Positions 1-11,359 of a stretch of 64,000 nt of DNA are shown piece after piece. Source of the stretch: Dipteris shenzhenensis. Lineage: Eukaryota > Polypodiophyta > Polypodiopsida > Gleicheniales. The translations under genes were made by a program, and so were the position numbers. The notes beneath the pieces were generated by a model. That model had not been told where the DNA came from, did not search any database, and saw only the letters and a program-made list of their open reading frames with translations. The stretch lies in the NCBI GenBank assembly GCA_047967505.1, contig CM106540.1, one strand, 5' to 3'. Position 1 is the first letter of the stretch, and the number at the start of each line of letters is the position of its first letter.

Positions 1-780
1 TAAATAATATAGCCCAATTTTAAATCAAATATACTCATAATATTTTCTATTTTATTATTTGTTGTATATTCCAATACATGTTCATATTATTTCAAATAAG
101 TTTTCAACCTATATAAATGAAAATGAAGACATGATTTATCACATAGAAGACATGTTCAAACTTTTGTGATGTAAAATCATCCTTCAAAATGTCCTACCAT
201 AATTATCAAGTGGAGAATAATTAGCACACTATCCTTGTAGTTCAAATTACTTATGGCAAAAAGGATTTCTTATATCGAATCCAAGGTACAAAAGGAAATG
301 TAACAAATATAGCCAAATTTTAAGTTAATATATTACACTCATAGTTTCGTATTTTGCTACTAGTTGTGTTGAGTTCATGTTATTTCAAATAAGTTTCCAA
401 CCTACATCACTGTAAATGAAGACATGATCTATTACATAAAAGACATATTGAAAGTTTTGTGATTGCAGAATCATCGTACAAAGCATCCTGCCACAATTAT
501 CAACAAGTAGAGAAACAAACCAAAAATTTACACAAGGAGAAATGAAAAAGTCTCCAAAAACATTATTTTTGTGGTTCAAAATCTTCATGGAAAAAAGGAT
601 TATTATAAATATCTTTTCATTTTGTATTCAACATCATGAAGGTTCGATCTTCAAAAAAATACTATTTTTATGGTTCGAAATCCTCATGGAAAAAGGATTA
701 TTATAATAGCCCTTCCATTTTCTGTTGACCATCATGAAAGTGCAGTCTCTAAAAACTAAACCTCAAGGCATGCAGGACAA
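1..780. repeat. Diverged tandem direct repeats, AT-rich
   Basis: Two diverged copies of a unit of about 300 bp lie head to tail, at about 1-295 and 301-590. Both carry the words ATTTCAAATAAGTTT, AATGAAGACATGAT and ACAATTATCAA or AATTATCAAG in the same order. A second, shorter duplication of about 105 bp follows (about 555-655 and 660-760), marked by ATGGTTC-AAATC and GGAAAAAGGATTATTATAA. A further partial match (ATCCAAGGTA-GAAAGGAA) occurs at 277-297 and 846-866. No coding sequence is seen. Confidence 0.7.
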
Positions 781-783
781 TGC

Positions 784-2738
784 CTAGAATATCTCTTTTT
801 TACTCAAGGTGGCTTGGTGAACAAACATATTATTTCTACTATCCAATCCAAGGTATGAAAGGAAGATGTAATAAATATGTTTGCATGGAATATATGCATC
901 CAATTTGCAAAATCGTCTAATGAAGTCTTCACAATTGCAAGAAGGAAATGGAGAAATGTCAACCTTGTATTCAATACCTTTTTGCATTGATCCTTCTATA
1001 GAAACAATGAACTTGGCATGCTCCATGGCCTTCACGACTATTGCATCCTTAACAATGCATTTCATGACCAATGACCTTTGAATTCTATTTTCCAGATTTT
1101 GTTTCGCCATCTGATTGCTTTGCCATCTCGACGCCGAGGTCGATCTTCATGCAATATTATTATTTCATCATGGGCTTGAATTGGTGAAGCACAACTTGCA
1201 CCCACCATTGGAGTTGATACTCCTAATATGACAAACCCTAAGCTTGTCAACCTGGCAATCTCTGCACTTGTCAAGGATGTTCCTGATTGAACCTTCCACC
1301 TTCCTGGTGATGGTCCTAGAATACCTGTAATGCTAGTTGATGGCTTTCATGTGTGGGTTACATCATTTCCACAAAACCAAATCATTTGGGAGTGCACTCC
1401 AACTGGTGATTGAATCCTCCCAAAGAATGATGGTGCAACAACTCCATGTCGATTTTCACGATCCTTTATATTGACAAGCTTGTTACATTTTCCTCCTTGT
1501 CCAAGCCAAGCCTGGAAATGGACTTGGCTTGTTACAGGAACTCTTCGTAATGCCCAATTTGCATCATGCACTTCATATTCTTGTACACTCTTGGAATCAT
1601 CATCCTCAAAACTCTATGTTGCAAATTTAGTACTAGATTTGAGAGACATGGAGTATCTTTTCTTATTTGCATAACTGTACTCAGGGTGGTGACTATCATC
1701 CTCACATATATTTGAAGGCATTGACTTTGGCCTTTTCCTTTGCACAGTCTTGTCATCTCCATCATTAAAACATACTTAAAATACAACATCCATTTCCTTT
1801 GCAACATTACTTGTTAGATCAACAAATGTTTTGGCACTAATGTCAATCCGAGATTTTGAGGATCTTTTTTTTAAGGTCTTTAGACTCGGCCCACCTCTGA
1901 TGAACTGGCCCTTCAAAAAAGATGTGTATCTAGAGCTTTGCAGAATTGCATTTGAGAGGTCACTAATAGAGGCATTGTAGAGACCAACATATTTGACATG
2001 GTTCAATCCAGCCCTCCAACTACCATGAATAGAATCTGCTAGATTTGTTCGAGGTATCAAGTACTTCTCATTATCTAACATACTCTACAAACCAAGCATT
2101 GCAAAGATATTGTAATGGCAAAATTACATTATTAACATGAATTAAAAAAATTCAAGAGAAATACAAAACCAACCTCTATAATGTAGTGGCCCCAATGGGA
2201 AATCCTAGCATGCCACCATGCAAACCAAGTTTCAAGCTGTGGCAAGTCTAAATCACTTGCATGGCCTGCATTCCACCATGCCCTTAGGCTTCTCATTTTG
2301 ACTTTTGTAGCTTGCTCTATAGAGGCATCCTTCCAATGTCTACATTGGATTTTAAATTCCTCTTGGCTGCCAACTTTTATACATGCCTTTGCATGAGAAT
2401 GAAGACTTTGCTCCCAATGGAAAAGGCAAGATCGCTCTTTCCCTTTCATTATATTGTCAGGGCCACCATTGAGAGTGGCACGTACAGCTCTCCAGTTGGC
2501 TTGGGCCTCATTTGCCATGAACCCTTTGAATTCAGCATGGTCAAACCCTTCTAAAACCATTACTTTGTTGAGAGTATCCCAAAATAGAATTTGTGCATCA
2601 GTATCTTCCACCTTGAAGTCACAAGTTGTAATTTTTTGCAACTCTTGGATAAAAGGATTATACACATGGCAAGCCACGGTAGTCCAATCTTTCATTCTCT
2701 TCGCAAAATCAAACAACACCCAACAATGACCCAGTTTT
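784..2738 (-). pseudogene. MULE-like transposase relic, 3' half with SWIM zinc finger
   Basis: The minus strand carries three coding blocks of a DNA-transposase-like protein. Block one (about 2719-2160) has the aromatic-rich C-terminal catalytic region, including SCLFHWEQSLHSHAK and a tryptophan-rich WWNAG...WFAWWHARISHWG stretch. MULE/FAR1-type transposases have a comparable C-x-F-H and Trp-rich segment. Block two (2081-1776) continues it. Block three (1110-784) holds CNCEDF...IPCKHIYYIF, the C-x-C-x(n)-C-x-H pattern of a SWIM zinc finger, usual at the C-terminus of MULE transposases. The blocks are in different frames, partly from introns and partly from decay. The reading continues beyond the copia element into the block at 8640-9878. 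No terminal inverted repeats were found by eye. The family call rests on remembered motifs, so the exact superfamily is less certain than the transposase assignment. Confidence 0.6.
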
Positions 2739-2908
2739 TGAGAGTGCTCTCAACGAAAGCAAGAATGGAAGAGGGAAAGAGAGAAACAGAGAGCCACACA
2801 AGTTTTCGTGGGTGCAAAACACCCTAATCTTCTTTTTCATTCATTTATATATGTGTTTGAGTATTGTACATAACCGGGGTAAAGGCACAGTGACCTTTAA
2901 CCCCCACA
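2739..2908 (-). repeat. copia-1 3' LTR
   Basis: This is a 170-bp repeat reading TGAGAGTGCT...CCCCCACA on the plus strand. It matches 8465-8634 with about 9 substitutions and no length change. In the element's sense direction it begins TGTGGGGGTT, directly after a purine-rich tract. Confidence 0.92.
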
Positions 2909-2922
2909 ACCTCCCACTTAAA
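2909..2922 (-). other. copia-1 polypurine tract
   Basis: On the minus strand AAGTGGGAGGT immediately precedes the TGTGGGG start of the 3' LTR. This is the expected place and composition for the plus-strand primer of an LTR element. Confidence 0.75.
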
Positions 2923-2961
2923 GGACAATGTGCCTTTAAGGGAGAACAATCAGTGAGCATA

Positions 2962-5900
2962 CTATCCAATGCCCATCAATACACAATACTCAAACCACTG
3001 ACTACGTAGACTCTTCGTCAGCATATCTGCAGGGTTATCATCTGTATGAACCTTGACAAGCTCTATGCGCTTGTCCTCACGTACCTCCCTGATGAAATGG
3101 TACCTGACCTCAATGTGTTTGGTCTTTGCATGAAAGACTGGATTCCGTGCTAGCTGAATAGTACTGATGGAATCACTATGCAATGTCGGTACACCTGTAT
3201 AAATCCCCAAATCTCCCACTAGCCGATCAAGCCATATAGCCTCCTTACAACCCTCTATGGCTGCAACATACTCAGCCTCTATGGTAGACAAAGCAACACA
3301 CTTCTATGCGCGAGACATCCACGACACTACACTACCTGCAAAGGTGAACACATAACCAGAAGTGGATCTCCTACTATCCACATGCCCTGCATAGTTTGAA
3401 TCTGTGTACCCAAGTGCACGCATGACTCCACTACCAAAGTAGATGCACATCTCCTTGGAACCCTTCATGTACCTCATGAATGCACTTAACTGCCTCCCAA
3501 TGCCTCTTTCCTAGATTAGCCATATATCGGCTAACAACTCCCACTGCAAATGCAATGTCTAGTCTAATAGCTATCATAGCATACATAATACTCCCAATTG
3601 CTGATGCATAAGGAACCTTGGCCATCATGGCCCTTTCCTCATCTGATTTAGGACTATCTGTATGACTCAGTTTCACATATGGAGGCAATGGAGTACTCAC
3701 TGCCTTCCCCCCCTTCATATTGAAACGCTACAATACTTTTGTAACATACTCTTTTTGTGAAAGCATAAGGAGTTTCCTACTCTGATCACACATGATGCAC
3801 ATACCAAGAATATGACCTACAAGTCCCAAATCCTTCATATCAAAGGCCTCATGCAACTTGGCCTTTAATGCATCTAGCTCATAAGTATTCTTGCCAACCA
3901 ATAGCATATCATCCACATATAGTGCCAAGATTATCAGCCTATTATCCTTAGCCCTGTTAGTGTAGAGGCAATGATCAATTTCACTCCTTCTAAAACCCTG
4001 GGACTAAATGAAAGCATTAAACTTCTGATACCATTCTCTAGGCGCTTGCTTAAGACCATAGAGACTCTTCTTCAGCTTGCAAACTAAATGCTCTTTGCCC
4101 TTTTCTTCAAAGCCTTCCGGCTGCACCATGTAAATTTCCTCATGCAAATCCCCATGCAAGAAAGCTGTCTTGACATCCATCTGCATAAGCTCCATATCCT
4201 TCAATGCCACTAGTCCAAGCATGCATCTAAGTGTGGTCATCTTCACAACCAAAGAGAATATCTCATAAAGTCCACACCCTTCTCTTGCTTGAACCCTTTA
4301 GCGACCAAACGGGCCTTGTACCTAGACACATAATCACCTGTGACCTTCATTTTGTAGACCCATTTACATGGCAATGCTTTCTTTCCATGTGGCAAAGAAA
4401 CCAAGTCCCAAGTCTTATTCTTCATAAGTGAACTCATCTCTGATTGCATAGCATACTCCCATTTGCATTGATCCTCGCACATCATAGCCTTTCTGTAGCA
4501 AGAAGGCTCCCCGCAATCAGTAAGCATCACATAGTCTACCCCTCGAACAAACCTATCAGGCAGTCTAGACACTCTAGATGATCTTCTCAAGGGCATTTCA
4601 ACTAGTTGTCCCACCTGTATATCAGCCACATTTGGCTCATCATTTCCACCAATAGATGATCCATCATCTACCCTTGATTGTATACCTGTGGGAGTACTTG
4701 ATGGTACCATTTCTTGCACATTTGGTGCATGGACAGCTTGCTGTCTATCAACATATGCAAGTGGATTCACATCCTGGAAAGTGATTCTCCTCATTTCCAC
4801 ATCCCTCATGGGTGCCTTATGCATCTTCTTCTCATTGAAGACTACATCATGGCTGCGTATGATCTTCTTTGCTTCTGGATCCCAGAGACGATAGCCCATC
4901 TCTCCACTTTCACCATAACCCAGAAAGATGCATTTCCTAGACTTGAGATCTAGCTTCTTTCGAAGCTCTTTTGGCACATGTGCATATGCCTCACACCCAA
5001 ATATACACAAATGAGAGTAAGAGGGTTTCTTGCCACTCCATGCCTCTTCAGGAATACCACCATCCAAACTCTTACTAGGTGATCTATTGATCACATGCAT
5101 TGCAGTCTTCATTGCCTCAGCCCAAAAACCACCAGAAAGACTTGCATTGGAAAACATGCATTGCAACCTTTCTTGAATGGTACGGTTCATCTTTTCTGCA
5201 ACTGGATTTTGCTCTAGAGTACGAGGGGATGTGAGCTCCTTCTTAATCCCATGTGTATCACAGAAATGCTAAAAGTCATGAGAGAGATACTCTCCACCAT
5301 TGTCAATCCATAGGCATTTAAGTGTTCTACCTGACTGATTCTCAACCAAGGCTAGCCATTTCTGAAATACTTAGAACACATCACTCTTCCAAGCTATAGC
5401 ATAAGCCCACATTTTCCTAGTTGCATCATCAATGAATGTCACATAGTATTCAGCCTCGCCTAATGACCGTGTAGGCATGGGACCACATACATCTGAATGC
5501 ACCAAATCAAGCTTTTCAAAATCTTTCTTTCCCCTTCTTTTATGGGTTGATTTAGTCTGCTTCCCATAGAGATAAAGCTCACAAAATTCAAAATTAGAGA
5601 AACTCAAATGCGGTACATAACCCAAATGGCATAAGAGTTTCATTTCATTCTGGCTCATGTGCCCCAACCTGCAATGCCACAAAGAAGTGCTTGGCTGCTC
5701 GGTTATTGCAACAACATGATCAAATACCCCTGATACATGTAAGGGATACAAAGTCCCACACTTGGCGCCCCTGGCCAAAAGCATAGAGCCCTTCTGAATT
5801 TTCCAACTCTGAAAGCCAAAAGTGGTGTGAAAACCAACATCATCTAGCTGACCCACTGAAACAAGACTCTTGGTTAACTTACGCACATGTCTCACATGTT

Positions 5901-7022
5901 TCAAAATAAATGCAGACCCATTTGCAAAAGAAAACTTTATGTCACCTACTCCCACTATGTCACATGCATAGTCATTTCCAAGATGCACACAACCTGTCTT
6001 TCCACTATCATAAGTGGAGAACCATTCCCTATGGGGAGTAACATGGAATGAAGCACCATAATCCAAAATCCAATCTTGGGAATATGCATCATCAGAAGTG
6101 GTAAGCAACTCTGCAGATAAACTAGACATGAAGAGAACGTCATTGTCACTATCATGTGTGACTACATTGATCTCCTCGATCTTCACTTTTCCTTTGTCCT
6201 CCCTTGGACTCTCTTCCTTTTGATTTGCACCCCAATTTGCATTCTTTTTCTTATCCTTTTGCTCTCTTTTCAACTTATAGCAATCCTTTTTCATATGGCT
6301 CTTCTTGCCACAATGGTAACACTCAATGTTCCGTGCCCTGGATTTGCTACGAGACTTCCCTCTTTCTTGGGACTTCCCCCTGAACTGTGATCTGCCCCTT
6401 TGCACATTTAAGGCTGCATCCTCCTTGTTGTCGTCCATAGACTTCGTCTAATCTCCTCGGCCAACAAGCTACCCACAACATCATCAAATTTCAGTACTCC
6501 ACTAGGTGCAGAGTTACTGACAACTGTACGGAAGGTATCCCATGAGGATGGTAATGAACATAAGAGAAATATTGCCTTAGTCTCTGCATCAAAATTCATC
6601 TTCTGAGCCTGAAGCTGGCTGAAAATAATATTAAATTCATTCAAGTGAGAAGCAATAGAGACCCCTTCCTTCATCTGCAGCTCAAACAACCTCTTCATGA
6701 GGTAAACTTTATTAGAGGCAGTTTCTTTTTCATAAGTGGCACACAGTTTCTTCCACAAATCTTCCGTAGTCTACTCATTTACTACTGTGAAATAAACTGA
6801 TTCTGCAAGATGAAGTCTAATAGTAGATTTTGCTAATGCATCCAACTCATTCCAATCATCCTTAGACAGATTTGCAAGCTTAGTTTGAATCCCTACCAAG
6901 GGTTTAATCTGCTTCTTTTGAATAAGCACATTCCTTATTTGTCCTTTCCACAAAGAAAAGTTTGTCTCATCAAACTTTTTAATGCTAAAAAACTCCTTTT
7001 CAGACATGGAAGAGGATGCCAT
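2962..7022 (-). pseudogene. copia-1 gag-pol polyprotein, with stops and frameshifts
   Basis: Gag starts at 7022 (MASSSMSEKEFF) and includes a UBN2-type region to about 6450. A CCHC knuckle, CYHCGKKSHMKKDC, lies near 6325. The protease region near 6070 reads WILDYGASFH, where copia proteases usually have D-S-G. The pre-integrase motif LWHCRLGHMS is near 5675, and the integrase core (LVHSDVCGPM, FIDDAT) is at 5530-5400. RT with the YVDD catalytic motif is near 3915, and RNase H (YTDSNYAGH, STIEAEYVA, HIEVRYHFIRE) is at 3410-2980. In-frame stops interrupt it near 6771, 5371, 5270, 4014, 3728 and 3305. There are also frameshifts near 6445, 4245 and 3440. The polyprotein therefore cannot be made from this copy. 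Confidence 0.9.
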
Positions 7023-8450
7023 GATGCAAATGAAGCAAAAATCCCAAATGCTAGTGTCTACAAGAGAGAATCACACTAAATACTAGGTGGACCCAAATAT
7101 GTATGCCATAATAGAGTGAAATATCACCAAAACTCATGTCTGAAAGCATCTGACTCATGTGCATATACTATGCATCCATATGAGCAAATCTGGCCTAAAA
7201 GAAAATGCCAACTATAATGGCAATCCAAAATGCCAATAAGTGCCAAAAATGACTCAAGCATAAACACCGTCCACTCGCATATGCATTAATAATATCTCAT
7301 CCAAGAGAGCATAGCACTATCAGTGCATCACCTGCAATGTGTCAAAGCTGTCCCTCAGCATAAACTAGCATCCATGTGCAAAGCGTCCATAAAAATAGCA
7401 TCCCACAAGGCAATTTGGGCCTATCAACGCATCCAATAAGGATCGCAATGCATCCAAATGGCCTACAAATCATCTATTGGAACCCAATGCACACCACAAA
7501 TGAGCGCACACTGCTCAAACTACTGCAACCAGAGTGATCTGCATAAGGTATGCTTAAGAAATCATAGTCCTATGGTAATGACTGCTACTGAAAATAGAAC
7601 TTGAGATGCCTCAAAACATGGGCGCCATTGCATAATCGGACTCAGCAAGAAATCTGCAAATATCTCTCTTCTGCCGGAACTCCAAAATCCCAATCGATGA
7701 GTAAGAAATGGGAGTCAACACTTATCCACTGCCATGTGGCATAAATCTAAGGTTTCAAAACCTTAGAATGAAAAATGCATAACAGAGAGATGAAATCAAA
7801 TACATAGAGATCTATAACTCTAAAAATCCTCCACCGACAGGTAGGGGATTTTTGGGCGTCGAAAACGCAATGGGACAAATGGTTTTGGAAACTGTGGTCT
7901 CAATCACTGGGTCCAACACACAGACTGAAAAAGGTATTTGGAAATAGAGCTATTTGTAAACTCCACCGGAGTGCGAATGATGAGCAACATAGAAGTTTTA
8001 GGACCTCTTGAGTCCATCGGAACTGACAGATCTGCAAATGGTTGCTCCAAACTTGAGTCCCAACACCCGAGCAGAAAAACCTAGAAATTGACATAGTGAT
8101 CAAAAATCCAATGAAATGATCCCAGATTCAAGAATGAAGGTGTTTCCAAGCTCCTAAAGTGAAGTGGACACTAAAAGCAAGCAATAGTTGCCTCTACAAG
8201 TCAATACGGAGTCTCTGTCATTGAACGGAACAGGGAAAAGCCCAAAAACCGACTTTTTCTTTGAAAACACTTAATAGGCTCTCAAAACCACTTGGCAAAA
8301 CCAAAGTGACTTTTCTAAAGGTTCCTCCAAGGTCTCTACACACTCGGATGCAAGTAAAGTCACCCATAAAGCTTCCCACAAAGCTTCTCCTTCCTCCCAC
8401 AGAGTTGCTGAGCTTCTAGGCATTCATACACGCTCAGCTAGATCACCCGG
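7023..8450 (-). other. copia-1 long 5' leader, no coding seen
   Basis: About 1.4 kb separates the primer-binding site from the gag start. No open frame with recognisable motifs was found on either strand. This is long for a copia leader, so it may hold an eroded insertion or simply an extended untranslated region. Confidence 0.5.
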
Positions 8451-8462
8451 GCTTTGATACCA
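8451..8462 (-). other. copia-1 primer-binding site (tRNA-iMet)
   Basis: The minus strand reads TGGTATCAAAGC two bases inside the 5' LTR. It differs by one base from TGGTATCAGAGC, the common plant LTR-element site complementary to the 3' end of initiator tRNA-Met. Confidence 0.88.
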
Positions 8463-8464
8463 GT

Positions 8465-8634
8465 TGAGAGTGCTTTCAACGGAAGTAAGAACGGAAGAGG
8501 GAGAGAGAGAAACAGAGAGCCACACAAGTTTTGGTAGGTGCAGAACACCCTAATCTTCTTTTTCATTCATTTATATATGTGTTTGAGTATTGTACATAAC
8601 CGGGGTAAAGGCATAGTGACCTTTAACCCCCACA
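8465..8634 (-). repeat. copia-1 5' LTR
   Basis: This 170-bp copy pairs with 2739-2908. Its sense-strand end CTCTCA is followed by AC and then the primer-binding site. It should have carried the element's promoter. Confidence 0.92.
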
Positions 8635-8639
8635 TTTCT

Positions 8640-9878
8640 CCTCCAGGTCTCATTTTATTTACCAAGTCAACCCCTGAACCAGAACCTTGGGTAGACATTT
8701 TAAATACATGACACCTGCTGAATGAACTATGTTGCAATTGTCCAGGAAACACTACACTTTGGAAATAATTATATCTACAATGTCTTTTCAAGTATAAAAT
8801 TCCATCTAGCCCATCTGATACAGGTCAAGAGTCATGTCGACCCTCCTCAATCCATCCTAATAATCTATACACAACATAGTCAATATTCATTGTCAATAAC
8901 ATAATTTAATAAACCAATACAATAACAAATATTATGGTAATTACCTTCTTTTGTCGAGCAAAGGTTCACATTGTTTTAGCAAATCTTGTAGCTCAACATC
9001 CGACATCTTAATCCCATCTTGCACTTTTTTAGACAATAAAGTTTCCATAATAATGTCTTGGACAATTATATTTTGTATCCCTTTAGGGCATACAACACCA
9101 CCAGCCCTCACCATTTCAGAAACTTTGGTTTTAATGGCATCCTTTGTTCTCCTAGTCAAACCATCTCCAACGAGATGATTATGATGACCATGGTGTATGA
9201 CTGCATGAGTAAGATTCACACAATCTCTACATTTTGGCATGTAGAGTAACATTTCACAGCAACATCTCTCTAAGCAAATTGGTGGATGACCACAATGTAT
9301 ACATGATAAGGAGCCATACGATTCAATTGACACATTTGCTTGGGCCACTCTAATCAATCTCCCATACCATTGTGTCTCATTCTCTATCCCAATTCTTTTT
9401 TTATAACCACAAGTTGCATTTATACAATGGAGGTGACCTCCACATTCCTTTCTACGAACCACACCAGGAAATACTATATTTGTTATAATAGGATCTCTCC
9501 AAACATTACCATCAAATTTTGACTCCGTACCTTTTGTGCAATGTTTCACTAAAGCAGCTGGTAACTCAAAGAAAACATCACCATCATAAGTAGAAGGCAA
9601 CTCATCCACAATGATGTGCATTGCAACCTTCTCATAGACCTCACGCAATCTGTTCTTTATAGGTAGTTGCATAATAATGTCAATGACACATGTTGTTTGT
9701 CATTCTCAATGTTGCTAGTTGAATCATGTTTCCTTGCCTCATCATTTTTGTTGCAAATAGAGTAGAAATCTTTTCTGTTTTCATGCACTAGAGTCTTCTG
9801 AAGTTCATTGTCATCAAGCTTGAATCTTTCTCCCTTCATGGTGAAAATATCACTAAACTTTGCATCAAGGTGAAACAT
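8640..9878 (-). pseudogene. MULE-like transposase relic, 5' half
   Basis: A 243-codon open stretch (9672-8941) has a cysteine/histidine-rich region: CGGHLHCINATCGYKK, then CIHCGHPPICLERCCCEML, CRDCVNL and HHGHHNH. Its 3' end reads AAAAGAAG followed by GTAATT, a good splice donor. A candidate next exon near 8730-8640 runs VDLVNKMRPGGE up to the copia LTR. On the other side of the element the sequence resumes as LGHCWVLFDFAKRMKDWTT, so the two flanks read as one interrupted protein. A preceding block (9878-9657, MFHLDAKFSDIF) may be the N-terminal exon. The Cys/His clusters would suit a DNA-binding region of a transposase. No function beyond that can be read. Confidence 0.55.
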
Positions 9879-9899
9879 TTTGTATCCATCATCATGGAC

Positions 9900-10495
9900 T
9901 TCATATTACAGCTCCATTGTCAAATCAGGTCCATTATCACCAAAGTGCTGATGGACAGATATGGACCCAAGTGTGAATTGAAAATGGCTAGCAAGCACCA
10001 TCTCCGACAACACTCCTCTACCTACAGAAATGCGAACAAACATATGCAAAGATCTATCCTCATTCTGAATTGTGAAAAATTCCATTAGAATGGAATGGTT
10101 GAGCTTTGCAACTCAATGAGATGAAGTCCAAAGGGCGAGATCAAGAGCAAAGTGTTCGTTTCAAGAACTCATTTGAAACAAGAGTCTACCTCAAGAAAAG
10201 TTTCTCACAAATGCTTTGCACACACTAACCATTGTTTATACTCATAACTTTGTAGTCGGCACAAGTGTGACAATGGTATCGAACCATGATGTAAATTTTA
10301 GCCATCATTTGTTAACAACAATACTATAATACCATGGACTCTTAGACCTTTTAATTCCCAACCTTTCTTCAACACGTATGGGAGTTATTGAAGCCATTCT
10401 CATTAGCAATGACATTCCATAATTGCTACATATTCATTCAGATAATTTGATATAAGGATTCTTAAACTACGTAAATCGATTTAAGTATGATGTTA
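9900..10495. other. Non-coding stretch, nothing recognised
   Basis: AT-rich DNA with only short open frames. No repeat structure, splice-coherent exon or RNA gene was seen. Confidence 0.5.
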
Positions 10496-10499
10496 AAAA

Positions 10500-10925
10500 T
10501 ATGCCAAAGACTATTTCGTAGATGAAAGGGGTATATTAGACTCTATCTTTCATCAATGATTAATGAAAGGTAGAGGCCAATAGACCCCTTTCATCGACAA
10601 AAGGGGCCTATTGGCCTCTATCTTTCATGAACCATTAATTAAATATAGAGGCCAATAGACCCCTCTATTGGCCTCTATATTTAATTAATGGTTCATGGGG
10701 TCTATTGGCTTCTATATTTAATTAATGGTTCATGAAAGGGGTCTATTGGCCTCTATATTTAATTCATGGTTCATGAAAGGGGTCTATTGGCCTCTATCTT
10801 CCATTAACAATTAATAAAAATTATTTTCTCCAAAAGGGGTTTATTGGCCTCTATCATTAATTAACTATTAATCAAAAAGATATTTCATTATACTATCGAT
10901 AAAAGGGGTTTATTGGGCTCTATTT
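10500..10925. repeat. Minisatellite with perfect 34-bp inverted repeat
   Basis: The core GGGGTCTATTGGCCTCTAT is repeated, mostly at a period near 40-41 bp between about 10697 and 10800 and more loosely to 10920. Between copies lies ATTTAATTAATGGTTCATG. To the left the array turns round. Positions 10626-10659 are the exact reverse complement of 10664-10697, with only CCCC between. A weaker inverted pair lies at about 10505-10600. One more copy of the core is at 11468-11485. Confidence 0.85.
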
Positions 10926-11124
10926 TTTATAATTATAAAAAACAATTATGAAAAATTATAAACCTCACATAGTTAAAGTAATGATGTTTAATTAAATGAT
11001 CACTCATCATTGCTGCATTCTCATTAGCAATCGAATTTGTATGATAATCATTATAAGTCATGGTTCCTATTAACATCTTGGTTTGGTAGCATTTCCATAG
11101 CCAGTATGTCATCCAGTCATGGTG

Positions 11125-11358
11125 AATAAAATAAATGCATTGATTGTAATGATTTGAAATAATAAAAACAACAAAATAAATGAATTTTTGTGTAGTAAGG
11201 AGTGTTAGCTAATAAAGGGGCAAGGTTAAGTACTTAGGTCCAATAAAATAAATGCATTGATTGTAATGATTTGAAATAATAAAAATGACAAAATAAATGA
11301 ATTTTTGTGTAGTAAGGAGTGTTAGCTAATAAAGGGGCAAGGTTAAGTATTTGGGTCA
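11125..11358. repeat. Tandem duplication, 117-bp unit x2
   Basis: Two nearly identical copies begin AATAAAATAAATGC at 11125 and 11242. Each ends in GGGGCAAGGTTAAGTA followed by CTTAGGTC or TTTGGGTC. Only a few substitutions separate them. No coding sequence is seen. Confidence 0.9.
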
Positions 11359-11359
11359 T

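Larger units (their letters stand above)
2739..8634 (-). mobile_element. Ty1/copia LTR retrotransposon (copia-1), degenerate
   Basis: This is a full-length but dead copia element, read on the minus strand. Two 170-bp direct repeats (2739-2908 and 8465-8634) start TG and end CA. A primer-binding site complementary to initiator tRNA-Met lies just inside the 5' LTR, and a purine-rich tract lies just inside the 3' LTR. Between them, gag, zinc knuckle, protease, integrase, reverse transcriptase and RNase H follow in the copia order (integrase before RT). By eye the LTRs differ at about 9 of 170 positions. The flanks (GTTTT on the left, TTTCT on the right) give no clean target duplication. The element sits in a MULE-like ORF of the same orientation. 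Confidence 0.92.

Noticed and set aside
2734-8639. 5-bp target duplication for copia-1
   Set aside because: GTTTT and TTTCT share only T-rich composition, so no exact duplication can be claimed.
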